In this document: piece by piece, positions 10,127 through 23,310 of the stretch
Layout: each line of letters opens with the position of its first letter
Numbering within the stretch: position 1 is the stretch's first letter
Assembly (NCBI GenBank): GCA_963747555.1
Contig: CAVVFZ010000021.1
Location: 186,001-250,000, forward strand
Source of the DNA: DUZB01 sp963747555
Lineage (GTDB): Bacteria > Desulfobacterota > DSM-4660 > Desulfatiglandales > Desulfatiglandaceae
Length of the DNA stretch: 64,000 nucleotides
Reading direction: 5' to 3'
The notes under the pieces: generated by a model
Told to the model about the DNA's origin: nothing
Seen by the model: only the letters and a program-made list of their open reading frames with translations
Database searches by the model: none
Made by a program: the position numbers and the translations under genes

Positions 10127-12600
10127 TCAATTAAGGTTTTTCTGAGCTCCACACATGCCGAACTCCTGCTCTGTCCGCGGATGATCTCGTCCTGAACACC
10201 CGGGTGCAGCTTGGTAAAGAAGGCGCTGAAACCGGCTACCCTAACCACCAGGTCGCGGTAATTTTCCGGATGTTCCTGAGCATCTTTCAATGTTTCTGTA
10301 TTCAGTACACTGAACTGAATATGTCCGCCACCCAAGTCCATAAAGCTCTTAACCAGGTTAAGAATAGTATCCCTGCCTTTGCGGGTTTGCAATTGATCCG
10401 GAGGGAGCTTCATGTTCATGTGCGATGCGGTGAATTGAACTGCATCAATACTCTTCGCGCGCCGAAGCTGCCAATGCGGTAGGCCCGTTTATATCGGTTC
10501 CCGGCATGGCCGACATAGCTTCCGTCGGACAGCGCAACACGGTTCTTTTTTCCGGTTGGCAGCGCCCCGGTAACAAGCCCAAAGGAATTGTGTGACACTT
10601 TTCGTATAGGCATCAGGGGTCGATTTTATGTCCTTGCTGATAAAATTGCCTCCAACTTTCTGGAAAGCCTGCATAAATATCATCGTACACCCTGCGAACA
10701 AAGTTTGTTAACCTCCGCAATATCATTTCCATGCTTGGGAGCATCGAGACACAGCTTCCTGAATAGTCTCGTATTCCCCTTCGAAATTGGCTGCCAGTGC
10801 TGCTTTTTCAGTTCGGCCATAGTGAGTTTTTTGTCGTCAAAGACCAAATGTTTCACTGCCATAAGCCCATTGGCGGCATCCACGCCGGTCGACCACGAGC
10901 TGGGCGACAGTATAATAATTGGCTCCGCCATTCCAAACCTCGGTGCCGCGTTTCAATACAACCTTTCGTCAGATCGAGCGCCAGGCGACAGGGCAGAAAT
11001 TCGGCACAAATAATATTGGCAATCCAGGCATGGTGACGGAGGGTATCCTCGCAGAACTGGAGTTGTTTCAAGAATGCCGCATAAAGTTCTTCAAAGTTCT
11101 TGAAGGACTCAGGATCGCCGGTCTCTGGGTCCGACCTGTATTTTGTTGCGGGGATCAAATCCATTGTTCAGCGTTAGCTCAAGCAGCTTTCCGAAGGTTG
11201 GGCTGGCCTTCCACCGGGTGTCCTGTTTCGTAAGGCGGGATATAGGTGCCCACACAAGCGCCCAACGCAGGTGCGACTGGCTTTTCGAGGGTGAATGCCC
11301 TGCATTGAGCCCCGATGAGATTCAGCGCTCGTTTCACCAGTCACTTCCCCATTGACAAACTGGGGCATGCCGATGCCGGTGCCTGATTACGATCAAGGAC
11401 TTTCTCCAGAAATTTGCCTTTAAGTTTGTCGGTGATACATGCACGACAGCGGGGGCTGGGGTAGATGCAGATATGTTAGGGCATCGAGTACAGATAGTCC
11501 ATTTCCGCGGTGGCATCTTCTTCTTTCTCGGTAAAGCCCCCGAGTGAGATGCTTTGACCAAGGTCGGCGGAGTTGTAGGTAGCGAACTGGCTCGTCCATA
11601 GTAGTAGCTGAATTTCATTCAGTTTGATGAAGAGGTTTTTAAGCATAAAAGTGGCCTGTTCAGCATCGAGCAGACCTGCCGCTTTGTCGCCTGATAGTAA
11701 GGTTCGAGGTTCTGGCCCAGGTAGGCTTCGGAATATCCGCAGCCCAACCTGCTCGAGTTCCGCAACAATATGACAAAAGAAATGAGCACTGGATGGCTTC
11801 TCTCAGGTTGCGGGCCGGATGTTCGGGCACCCATTCGCAGGTTTCGGCAATGGCGAACAACTCCGCTTTGCGGGTTTGGTTCTTTTCTTTTGCCGCCATT
11901 TCCCTGGCCAGCTCGGCATAGCGGTGAGCAAAGCGAATAATGCGCCCTCATGAACGATCGAGACAGGCTTCATAGAAATAGAACTTGGGCGCATTCGTGC
12001 AAGCAGCATATCGAGAGCCGCCTGCCGTCTCTTCAACATCCTTGATCACACTGGCAAGACCTTCCTTGTAAACCATCGGGTAGTTCAGGTTGCCTCCGCC
12101 ACCCGGCCAGGACACGAAATCCTGCAACGAGTCCGGCTCGTTACAGGAAGGGTTCGGATCATAGCCATACTTTTTGATGAAGATTTCGTCCGTCCTCGTT
12201 TCAAGCGACCGCTTTTCCCAGTAATCGAGCGCCCATTCGTTCGCTTCCTTGTCTTCCGGGGTCTTGCGACTTTTCAACTGTTTTCTCTTCTTTCATCCAC
12301 TCCACATTCCATTCCGGGAAAGGTTAGATCCGCGTTAACAGTACTCGCCATGCTGCCCACGAAGAGGTTCTCATCAATGTAAATCTTCTTGTTGTCAAGC
12401 ACGTGTCGCCAGGAACTTGGCTCTTCGGATGATATTCTGGTAGCCGGCAGTGTCCTCGTACACCTCCCTCATGAAACTGACACGCTCGTTGTCGATCGTC
12501 TGCGGCGTGCTCAGTGATGATTTTTCAGCCGATCGATCCGTGCGTCGTCGGCATTTACCCTTGCTGTGGAATTCTTCTTTGCATCTTTTGCCTTTGCCAT
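10127..12600 (-). pseudogene. Glycyl radical enzyme (PFL-like superfamily), full length but shredded by frameshifts
   Basis: About 2.47 kb, the size of an 820-residue glycyl radical enzyme, can be read only by moving between frames. The N-terminus starts MAKAKDAKKNS after an AGGAG site and continues with family-like pieces (IIRRAKFLAT, IYIDENLFVGSMAS, NEWALDYWEKR). The middle holds GCGYSEAYLGQNLEPYYQ and GACVGTYIPPYETGHPVEG, whose Cys (codon 11254-11256) is the candidate thiyl-radical residue. The C-terminus has the glycyl-radical loop VRVAGFSAFF, then VQDEIIR and, after one more shift, RTEQEFGMCGAQKNLN ending at 10127. At least eight frame changes are needed. The substrate is not clear. The Gly loop and the neighbouring activase support the family call strongly. 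Confidence 0.8.
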
Positions 12601-12714
12601 TTTTGTTCTCCTTATCGTTAAAGTTTAAAAAACCTCATCTCTGTTTTGTTGCGCATCACCGGACCGGCGGTAATGGTTCTTTTCGAATTCCAGGCCCGGC
12701 CGCCCGGATAAACG

Positions 12715-13618
12715 TCACTTTGCCGCGTTGGCCCCCTTGACCCGCATTTTTACTGCGTAAAGCCCCTTGCTTGCGGTAATGAAGAGCGTCTGTCTGTCCC
12801 TGCCGCCGAAGCTGGCGTTCCCGGTCCAGGGCTCGGGCACCTTGATGTGCTCGATCCGCCGTGCCATCTTTGTCGAACACCAACACGCCATCCCCGGTCA
12901 GATAGAGATTGCCTTCATTGTCCAGCGTCATGCCGTCCGACCCCTGCTCGCATAGGAGTGTCTTGTTGGCGAGGCGGCCATTGGACGTAATGTCAAACCG
13001 GTAAGTCTTCCCATCACCAATGTCCGAGACGTAGAGCGCCTTCCCGTCCGGTGTGCCGATAATGCCGTTGGGCTGCTTCAGGTTATCGATCACGCTCACC
13101 AGCTCGCGACGGTCGGGGGAGAGAAAGTAGACGTCCTGGCCATCCTGGGGCATCCTGTCGTGTTTCCACCAGGGCCGTTTGTAAAACGGATCGGTGAAGT
13201 AGATCGCGCCGTCGAGCCTCACCCACACATCGTTCGGCCCGTTGAGCGGCTTGCCATGGTATTGGCTCAGGATCACGGTGACCTTGCCGTCCGGCGCAAT
13301 GGACCACAGTTCGTTCCGCTCGTCCGCACAGGCGATGAGGTTGCCCCCGGCGTCAAAATACATGCCGTTGGCGCGCCCGGCAGGTTGTTTGAAAGTGGAC
13401 AGTTTCCCCTCCACACTCCACTTCAGGATGCGGTCGTTAGGCTGGTCGGTGAAGAAAACATTACCTTCAGGGTCACACGTGGGTCCTTCTGCAAATTCGA
13501 AATCTCCGGCCAGTTTCTCCACCTTTGCGCCGGGCGCCATCACACCGTTTTCCACGCAAGAAGACCACTGAACCATGATCCATGCCAACAGCGCCATCGT
13601 GTATAAGCTTCGTTTCAT
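12715..13618 (-). CDS. SMP-30/gluconolactonase-like beta-propeller, exported (one frameshift)
   Basis: A calcium-dependent lactonase-type six-bladed propeller. Visible motifs are FEFAEGPTCDPEGNVFFTDQ, GRANGMYFDAGGNLIACADE, LNGPNDVWVRLDGAIYFTDP and QPNGIIGTPDGKALYVSD. The N-terminus MKRSLYTMALLAWIMVQWSSC looks like a signal peptide, possibly lipoprotein type. Near 12860 an extra base shifts the frame. The correct continuation (IEHIKVPEPWTGNASFGG, then TLFITASKGLYAVK) ends at a TGA at 12715-12717, giving about 300 residues. Probably periplasmic. It lies between the aquaporin and the glycyl radical enzyme. Confidence 0.82.
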
Positions 13619-13654
13619 CGTATCCTTGCCTATGTTCAGACCCACTTTAGATCC

Positions 13655-14465
13655 TTAGGAAAAGGTCACCGGCTCGCGGGATTCCGGATCGCCCATCTTG
13701 CGAAACACCCTGTCGTAGTCGCTGTCGAAATAGTACAGCTTGGCCACCGTGATTCGTTTCGCTAAAAAACTGCAGGCGATGCATGCCGCGATGCTTCCGA
13801 TCATCGGACCGACCCAATAGATCCACCAACCCTCCCATTGCCCCGAGATAATTGCCGGTCCCAGGCTGCGGGCAGGGTTCGTGCTGGTGCCTGAGATCGG
13901 CGATTCAGCCCACACCATGATCGCGTAAAGCGGGGGAAAAATCGCCGGCGTAAAAGGACGGAGCTTCCGAAAACCCAGGAATACACAGAGCAAAGAGACC
14001 ATGATAAAGGTGGTGATCACTTCGCCCAGGACGACCGTCGAGAGGCTGTATCCGTGACCCGGCAAAGTCGCGCCGAACGCCGTGCTCCTGCCCATGGCGC
14101 CCCATAAGAGAAGAGGCAATGCGCCCAGCGTCGCTCCCATCAGTTGCGCCGCGATATATCCCATGCTCATCCGCAGATCCAATTTGCCCATCAGGCGAAA
14201 TGCCATGCGTGACGATCGGGTTGATGTGGGCGCCGCTGATCTTCCCAACAGGAGACAGGGCGATGGAGGCCCCTGTTGCTCCGAAGAGAAAACCGGTAAT
14301 AAGGCTCCTCAACCCCTCGCCGGGGATCAGGCGCGCCATCGGGGTGCCGGCGCCAAACATGAAGATGACCAGGGAAAGCCCAATAAGGACGAGCAATGCC
14401 GTCCCGATCATTTCAGAGAGAAAAAGCGCCCAGGGAATGGGTTGCCTGTTGGGATTCTCCATCAT
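13655..14465 (-). CDS. MIP family aquaporin/glycerol facilitator (one frameshift)
   Basis: A six-helix channel for water or small polyols. The first half (from MMENPNRQPIPWALFLSE) carries GAHINPIVT, so the first pore motif reads NPI rather than NPA. The second half carries STNPARSLGPA, a canonical NPA. The frame breaks near 14205, and the parts join as INPIVT..AFRLMGKLDLRMSMGY. The start overlaps the dehydrogenase stop (ATGA type), so they are translationally coupled. In a block with a dehydrogenase and a glycyl radical enzyme, a role in letting a polyol or small neutral substrate in is plausible but not proven. Confidence 0.82.
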
Positions 14466-15512
14466 ATTTCAGAAAACTGGATCACGACTTTGATGTCGTC
14501 GCGTCTTCTCTCCAGGGCCTCTTTAAAATTCTCCGGCTTTTCACGGCGGGTGATCAGGCGGCTCAGCCACTTCCGGTCCGCGCGAGCCAGCGCTTCAGTG
14601 GCTTTGTACCAGTGCCGCTTGTTGGCGTTGACGCTGCCGAACACCACGTTGTTTTTCAGCACCGCCGAAGACGCCACATCCGCCGTGGCGATCTTCGGCA
14701 CGGTCCCGCCGTGCCCGACACCCGTAAGGCACACGATCCCGCTCGCCGCGACAACGGAGATGCTTTCGGCGATAACCTGCCCTACTCCCGTGCATTCCAG
14801 GATCACGTCCGGCTCAAACCCGATGTCGGCAACGCTGCAGGTGTGGTAGGTCGCGCCCAGATCACGAACGAGGCTTGGCTGGGGTCCCGTGTCCGTTCGG
14901 GCAAGAACGTGAACTTCCAACCCAAGCTGCTTGCCCAGGAGTGCGCCTAACAGGCCGATCGGCCCCGCCCCGGTCACCAGCACGGTTTTCGGTTCCCAAA
15001 ATGCGCGCCTGCCTACCGCAAGGATATGTTCCCAGGCCTTGGCGACAACCGTCGTGGGCTCAAGCAGCACACCGAGGATCCCCAGCGTAGGGTCAACCTT
15101 GATGGCGTATTCGGGCTCGATCCGCCAGTGCTCCGACATAAATCCCTGGATTTCCTTGATTCCACGTTCGGTGTACTGACCGTTTCGGCACATGTCCCAC
15201 TCTCCAACAGCGCAGTTCGGGCAGGGAACCGGATCGGGGCGGCGGACAATGCCCACCACCAGATCCCCCTGCTTCAGTCCGCCGGCCGGCCCCGGGTCCA
15301 GGACGCGGCCAAGGGATTCGTGCCCTAACACGAGGCGCGTCTTGCCCGGCGGGGCCCAGCCGTACTTGCCTTCCACAATTTCGACGTCCGTTCCGCAAAC
15401 ACCGACGGCGACGGCTTCCACCAGGACCGAGCCCTCCCGTGCATCAGGTTCCGGGAATATCCTCTAACCGGGCTGTCCCCGGTTTTTTAGGTTCTACGGT
15501 TATTGCTTTCAT
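14462..15512 (-). CDS. Zinc-dependent MDR alcohol/polyol dehydrogenase, glucose-dehydrogenase-like (one frameshift)
   Basis: A medium-chain dehydrogenase. The catalytic-zinc segment is VGVCGTDVEIVEG, GHESLGRV follows, the structural-zinc cysteines are in CPNCAVGEWDMC, and the Rossmann motif is GAGPIGLLGALLG. The overall pattern resembles archaeal-type glucose 1-dehydrogenase and related sugar or polyol dehydrogenases. The start is the ATG at 15512 (MKAITVEPKKPG) behind a GGAG site. One extra G in a CCCGGAACC stretch near 15457 breaks the frame about 20 residues in. The gene begins 13 bp after the EutBC stop and overlaps the aquaporin start. Confidence 0.82.
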
Positions 15513-15525
15513 GGGGTAATCTCCT

Positions 15526-17880
15526 TCACACTTTGCCGAGGCGCCGGCTGTTATTGACTTTTTTGCCTACCATTTCCCTTATGATTGTAATGGTTTCATG
15601 GGCTGCTTTCCTGGGATCCAGGGCCGTATCCGCAATATTGCATACGAGTTTCGTGATATCGTGATCGATTTTCTTCTCCGCCCATGTGGAGCCTTTGGCG
15701 ACCGTTATGTAAACTGAATAGGAATGATGCATGGTCCCGGGCCGTTCACCGATAATGTGAAGAATCCCTCGAAAACTTTTGGGATCCGCGTTTTCAAACA
15801 GCAACTCGCCGATCCGGTAGCCGGCCCGGACCCTTCCGCTGGTGACCACGATGATTTCCTTACTCATGGGCACATTTGCCTCTGCAAGCAATTTCCCCAC
15901 TTCATCCAAATAGGGTGCAAGATGGCCTTCATCCATAATGGCCTTGGCGTTTAGGCCGTCGGAGATCACAATCTGGCCCTTGGGAGGATTTGCTCCCCAG
16001 GAATCTCTGAGGGCGTCCAACACTTCAATGGATTGCGGGCTCAATTTTTCGCCGGTTCCCGGGTTGGAGATATAGTCATTACGGTCCTTGGACAAGGTGA
16101 TGACGGGCACTGCATTGGGAATGGTCTTTACAAAAGCGGGGGTAAGCTCGGCCCCGAGGGAAATCTTGGCGTCCTCGTACAAGGTTTTGACCTTGGTTTC
16201 AAGTTCAGGGTTGAGATCCCAGAGGTTCTTTCCGTGGCCGGTTGCAATATCAACGCCTCTGGCCTCAACTTCCCGGATCTTTTTCCGGCCTTCGGCATAG
16301 ATCTCGTCCTTGGACCGCTTGTCGCCCTTGGCCTGGCAGTACTGGTAATACACCCAGAGGGGGTCTCCAAAGTGTTCGGTATAGGTATTGTCCGCACCCA
16401 CGATCCCGATCCGTTTATAAAAATTCCACATGGCATCGTTGACCTTGTAACCGAATTTCTCCCGGATGCGGACATGATCCTGAAACGACGTCGAGAGATA
16501 GCTCAACATGGGGTCGTTCTTGGTGGGAAGCGCAATCAGGTATGCGGGATTGGCCGGCATGATCTGGTCCTGGCACCAGTTCAGGTCGTCCAGGGTGACC
16601 GACATATGCAAGGTGGAGCAGATATCCAGACCGATGGTCAAACCATGGAGTTTTCCCATGACGATATCCTCCAGGCAGCACCGCACCAGTTGCTCACGGG
16701 TCTTGAAGACCTCCGGCCCGATGAATCCGGCCACATCATTGACATGGAGCCACGCCCCTTTGGGCTGCACCGTTGCCAGCTCTATCCCCACCGCCCTGCA
16801 GAAGCCGTACTTCCGGGACTCCAGCACCATCATGTCCACACCATTTTCAGCCCCATTGGTAAACTCGGATCCCTGACCCGTCTCAAAATAGAGCCCGTAT
16901 CTTTTTCCTTCCTTGGCTTTTGCATACTTCAAGATCTTATCAATGGTGACATCAAACGTTTTGTTGCAGTCATCGGTTCCGGCAAGGCTCTGGAACATGG
17001 TTTCAACGGATCCCGGATATTGATCGGCGACTTCCGCCTGAACATCGATGTGGGAAAGCACGCACCACGGGATGATATCGTTCAGCTTGAAGGTATCGAC
17101 CACGTCTTTGAGCGCTTCTTCAACGGCCGCGACACTGACCACCTGGCTGTCCACGGGGTTGGTCCCGATGACGATATCTCCTGTTGCGTAGGAAAAGGCG
17201 TTAAACGTCTGCCACTTGACGTCGTCGGGATGGTCCGTGGGTGAATTGGGCTGGATACGGGCGCCCATGTAGCCTTTTGTCCCCATTTGGGTGCCCGGCA
17301 GGGGGTTGAATATCTTTTGACCAAGCGCAATCAGCTCGTCATTGGTCATCAATTTCGGGACGCAGCCGATGGTGTCGCTGGTCAGGCCATACATGATTCC
17401 TTTTATGTCTGATTCGGATTTGGTCAGGAGGAATTCCTTCAACTCCCCCATGGTCCAGTCTTTGACCTTCTCGTACTGGGCCTGGTCGATGGTCTTCCAG
17501 AGCAACTTCTGCAAATTGTCCACAAACAATGGATGCTCATGGAGGTCCTTGATTTTGGTGTTGGCCAGAAGCTCCCGGGCGATTTTCCGGGTGGCTTCGT
17601 CTTTGGCGCCCACACCGATGGTCAGATCGCCTTCCTTAAAATCGTTCGCGGCGCCGATTATCTGTTGATAGAGCGTCTGATCGAATTCCCCTTTTATTCT
17701 TTGAATATAGGCAAAAACGTCCTCGCCCTTCTTCATCTCCTGAATTGTAACGGCCTCGGCCGCAGCCCGCTTCGCGGTCAGCGTAACACCGGCAAGGGTA
17801 GCGCCCGCGACACCCATCATGGCGAGAAACGTTCGACGGTGAATGCCTTCATGCTCTTTTAAAATCCAATTATTATCCAT
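15526..17880 (-). CDS. Ethanolamine ammonia-lyase, EutB-EutC fusion with a twin-arginine signal
   Basis: A 784-residue uninterrupted protein. Residues 1-45 form a Tat-type signal: HRRTFLAMMG with Arg15-Arg16, a hydrophobic stretch (VAGATLAGVTL), then KRAAAEA. Residues about 50-500 match the large catalytic subunit EutB (DLTIGVGAKDEATRKIAREL, IGTNPVDSQVVSVAAVEEAL, YFETGQGSEFTNGAENGVD, IGLDICSTLHM). Residues about 530-784 match EutC (QIVISDGLNAKAI, RVRAGYRIGELLF, IIGERPGTMHHSYSVYITVA). EutBC is a cobalamin-dependent lyase converting ethanolamine to acetaldehyde and ammonia, normally two cytoplasmic polypeptides. The start at 17880 sits behind a GGAAG site. No eutA reactivase or microcompartment gene is nearby. 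First gene of the catabolic block. Confidence 0.88.
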   Translation of the reverse strand: MDNNWILKEHEGIHRRTFLAMMGVAGATLAGVTLTAKRAAAEAVTIQEMKKGEDVFAYIQRIKGEFDQTLYQQIIGAANDFKEGDLTIGVGAKDEATRKIARELLANTKIKDLHEHPLFVDNLQKLLWKTIDQAQYEKVKDWTMGELKEFLLTKSESDIKGIMYGLTSDTIGCVPKLMTNDELIALGQKIFNPLPGTQMGTKGYMGARIQPNSPTDHPDDVKWQTFNAFSYATGDIVIGTNPVDSQVVSVAAVEEALKDVVDTFKLNDIIPWCVLSHIDVQAEVADQYPGSVETMFQSLAGTDDCNKTFDVTIDKILKYAKAKEGKRYGLYFETGQGSEFTNGAENGVDMMVLESRKYGFCRAVGIELATVQPKGAWLHVNDVAGFIGPEVFKTREQLVRCCLEDIVMGKLHGLTIGLDICSTLHMSVTLDDLNWCQDQIMPANPAYLIALPTKNDPMLSYLSTSFQDHVRIREKFGYKVNDAMWNFYKRIGIVGADNTYTEHFGDPLWVYYQYCQAKGDKRSKDEIYAEGRKKIREVEARGVDIATGHGKNLWDLNPELETKVKTLYEDAKISLGAELTPAFVKTIPNAVPVITLSKDRNDYISNPGTGEKLSPQSIEVLDALRDSWGANPPKGQIVISDGLNAKAIMDEGHLAPYLDEVGKLLAEANVPMSKEIIVVTSGRVRAGYRIGELLFENADPKSFRGILHIIGERPGTMHHSYSVYITVAKGSTWAEKKIDHDITKLVCNIADTALDPRKAAHETITIIREMVGKKVNNSRRLGKV

Positions 17881-17916
17881 GGCTTCTTCCTTTTTAATCA
17901 GCCGTGCTTGGCGCAC

Positions 17917-19399
17917 TCATTGGTTAAATTCCACATCAAAAACATGGTAGGACCAGGGCTGCAAATCAAGGTAAAGTCCCCGTTCCAGCAATTCGTTCCC
18001 TTCGCGGATGTAGCAGGCGGAGCTGAGGGAGTCCCTGAGCCGGACCGAACGGTCTTTGATTTCAGGAAAAGGCAGGGTGAGATAACACTGACTGTCGTGC
18101 GGCGCGTAATTCACGGCGACCAGCATCCGTTCCCCTTCGGTTCCTCGCCAGGAGTGGGCGATGATGGCATCCCACGATCCGTTCCCGTCCCAGGCCGGCT
18201 GACAAGGGAGTCCCTGCCATTCCCCGTCTTTCACCATGGGCTTTCGGAGGATGGCAAGTATTTGCTCATAAAACGCCTCCATTTCCTTGTCTATGAATTC
18301 TTCAGGCCCCCGGACAAGATGCGGTGAAATCCGTTTTTTGTGGCCTTCGAACTGTCCCTGTTGGAAGAAACGCAGGCCGGGGATGAAATAGGTGATCACC
18401 GCGGCGGCCCGGTGAACATCAGGATCAAAGGTGGCCGCGGCGCGGGGTTCGTCGTGATTCTCAAGAAAACGCGCGAGTTTGGTCTGATAATCAAGGGCTG
18501 CGTTAAGATGTTCGCGTACCGGCCGGGCGTGACCCTCGCGCAGACGGTCATAGAGGCGCTTGTCATAGGTGTAGTCAAACCCCTGTTGCTGCAGGGTCCA
18601 TTCCAGGTCCCAGTAAACCTCGGCCATGAAACAGAAATCAGGGGTTTTTTCCCGCACTTTTGCTATGGCTTCAGGCCAGAACAGTTCTGGTCCGCCGCCC
18701 CACGTCCGTTCAAAGACCTCGGGCAGGACGAGCATGGCCATATCGCATCTCACCCCGTCGCATTGGCCGGAGATCTTGAGCAATTCATGGATCATCGCTT
18801 TCTGCAACCGGGGATTTGCGTAATCGAGCTGCAGGGTATCCGGCCAACCGGAGAAGTATGGATCCCGGCCGTAAGCCAGGATCAAGTCCCCGTTTTTCCC
18901 TTCGACCCGGGTATAGTTCCGGGGTTCCCGCGCCAGCATCTCTTCCGTCCCCGTGATAAAATAGTCGGGGTGGTCCTTGACCCACGGGTGATCCAGCGCC
19001 ATGTGGTTCGGGACAAAGTCGAGCATCAGCTTCAGCCCGCGTTTTTGCAGCCGTTTCCGCAAACGCGCTAATCGCCGCATCGCCCCCCAGATCGCCATGT
19101 ACAGTGTAATTTCGGATGGCGAACCCGGAGCCGGCGATATCTTCGTCTTTAAGGTCCGGCAGGGTTTCCTCGAATTCCCGACGCCATTCCGGGTTCGATC
19201 GAGAAACCTCCCGGGATGCGGGGCCGGTCTGCCACACGCTTAACAACCAGATCCAGTCAAAGCCTTTTCCCGCAAGTCCGTCCAGTTCGGCATCCGGGAT
19301 ATCCTCCAGCCCCGCGGGCCGTCCCAGCGTCTTCGACAGCGAGGTGAGCCAGACCCGCGTGTTGATTTGATAAAGCGATGGATTAAGGTTTTTCGTCAT
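17917..19399 (-). CDS. GH13 alpha-amylase family protein (one frameshift)
   Basis: A glycoside hydrolase acting on alpha-glucans or related sugars. All four GH13 regions are visible: DFVPNH (I), GVRCDMAML with the nucleophile Asp (II), AEVYWD with the acid/base Glu (III), and FLENHDEPR (IV). The N-terminus (MTKNLNPSLYQINTRVWL) is in another frame. An extra base near 19088, after GGDAA, splits the gene; joined, it is about 494 residues. The ATG at 19399 overlaps the AI-2E stop. No signal peptide is seen, so it is probably cytoplasmic. It follows a GH63-type hydrolase and a permease on the same strand. Confidence 0.85.
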
Positions 19400-20450
19400 T
19401 TCTTTTCTCCCCCTTCGCCCATCCAGTGCACCAGCAGATTGTAGCCCAATGAAAGAACAATGGCCCCGGTGAACAGCCCGATCAAGCCCGAGAAGATGAA
19501 TCCGCCGATGGCGCCTAAGAAGATGACCAGCATGGGCACGGGGGAACGTTGTCCCATCAAGAGCGGTTTCAGTATATTGTCGGAAAGGCCGATGACCAGC
19601 AGCACGATCGTCCAAAGGATAGCCATGGCCAGCGCTTTTACCGAGAAGATGTAAATGATAACGGGCAAGATCACAATAGCCGTAGGCAATTGAAGAATGG
19701 CGAAAACCAGGACGGCAAAGGCCCAAAGTCCTGCAAGGGGCACAGCAGCCAACACGAACACCGTACCGGCGGCAAGAAACTGAAAGAACGCAACCCCAAG
19801 GATGCCTTTGGCCACATTCTTGATGGTTACTCCCGTGACCGGGATCATCTCATCGCTCCGTTCTCCCGCCAGGCGATGGATCAGTTTCCGCACAAAACCG
19901 GCCGAGGCATCGGCTTTGACAAGGAATACGCCGGCGATGATCACCGAGCCTAAAAACATGAGGAGACCCTTCCCGAAACCGCCCACCGGTCCTAAAACCG
20001 TCATGCCCAGTTTCGACAGGGGTTCCCTGTAGGTCGTGATGGCCGATTCCAGGCTCTTGGAGGCCAGCAGCCAGATTTCCGAAATGGGTTTTCCGATCAG
20101 GGGCCATCCCGCAATAGACGGGTCGGGGGAGGGATCACAAGGGTCTGGCCCCTGAACTGCGTGGCCAGACTTTGTATCTCTTCAACCAGAGCGCTGACAA
20201 GCCAGGCGGTCGGCAGGAGGAGGACCACAAGCATCAGCAGGGTCAACAGGACCCCTGCCAACAGATCCCTGTTCCCCACCCAGCCCTTTACCTTTACAAA
20301 GAAAGGGTGCAGGGTGACGGCAATGATGGCGCCCCAGATCACGATTTCGATGAAGGGGAAGATGATCCCGATGCACCAGGCGATGATGCCGAAAAGGACA
20401 ACCATCCTGAGAATGGTATCGATTAAAGGAGCTTTAGCATTTTGGTCCAT
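19396..20450 (-). CDS. AI-2E (PerM-like) family transporter (frameshifted)
   Basis: A membrane protein of the AI-2E/PerM superfamily with about eight helices. The first frame gives MDQNAKAPLIDTILRMV, helices at IIFPFIEIVIWGAIIAVTL and LLTLLMLVVLLLPTAWLV, and breaks near 20110. The second resumes with KPISEIWLLASKSLESA and continues through helices such as VIIYIFSVKALAMAILW and the family-typical SDNILKPLLMGQRSPVPMLV to the stop at 19396. Joined length is about 350 residues, normal for the family. Members export or import small molecules or act as sodium/proton antiporters; the substrate cannot be told here. Confidence 0.82.
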
Positions 20451-20483
20451 GGGTTTACCTCTAAGAAAGGATTTCCCTCATCT

Positions 20484-23218
<2,735 letters not shown>

Positions 23219-23287
23219 TTTCGCGTCCTTTCTTTTGTCAATGGGTTGATTCATTTGTTCTGTCGTAATCGTCCACAGGGCCAGGTT

Positions 23288-23305
23288 TCAGTGTTCAGGT
23301 TTCAG
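23288..23305 (-). repeat. 18-nt dispersed repeat, copy at 23288
   Basis: The same 18-nt motif as at 26976, in reverse orientation, lies just downstream of the lipoprotein gene stop, in the gap before the GH63 gene. It is adjacent to a second partial unit (CCAGGTTTCAG). Confidence 0.55.
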
Positions 23306-23310
23306 CGCAC

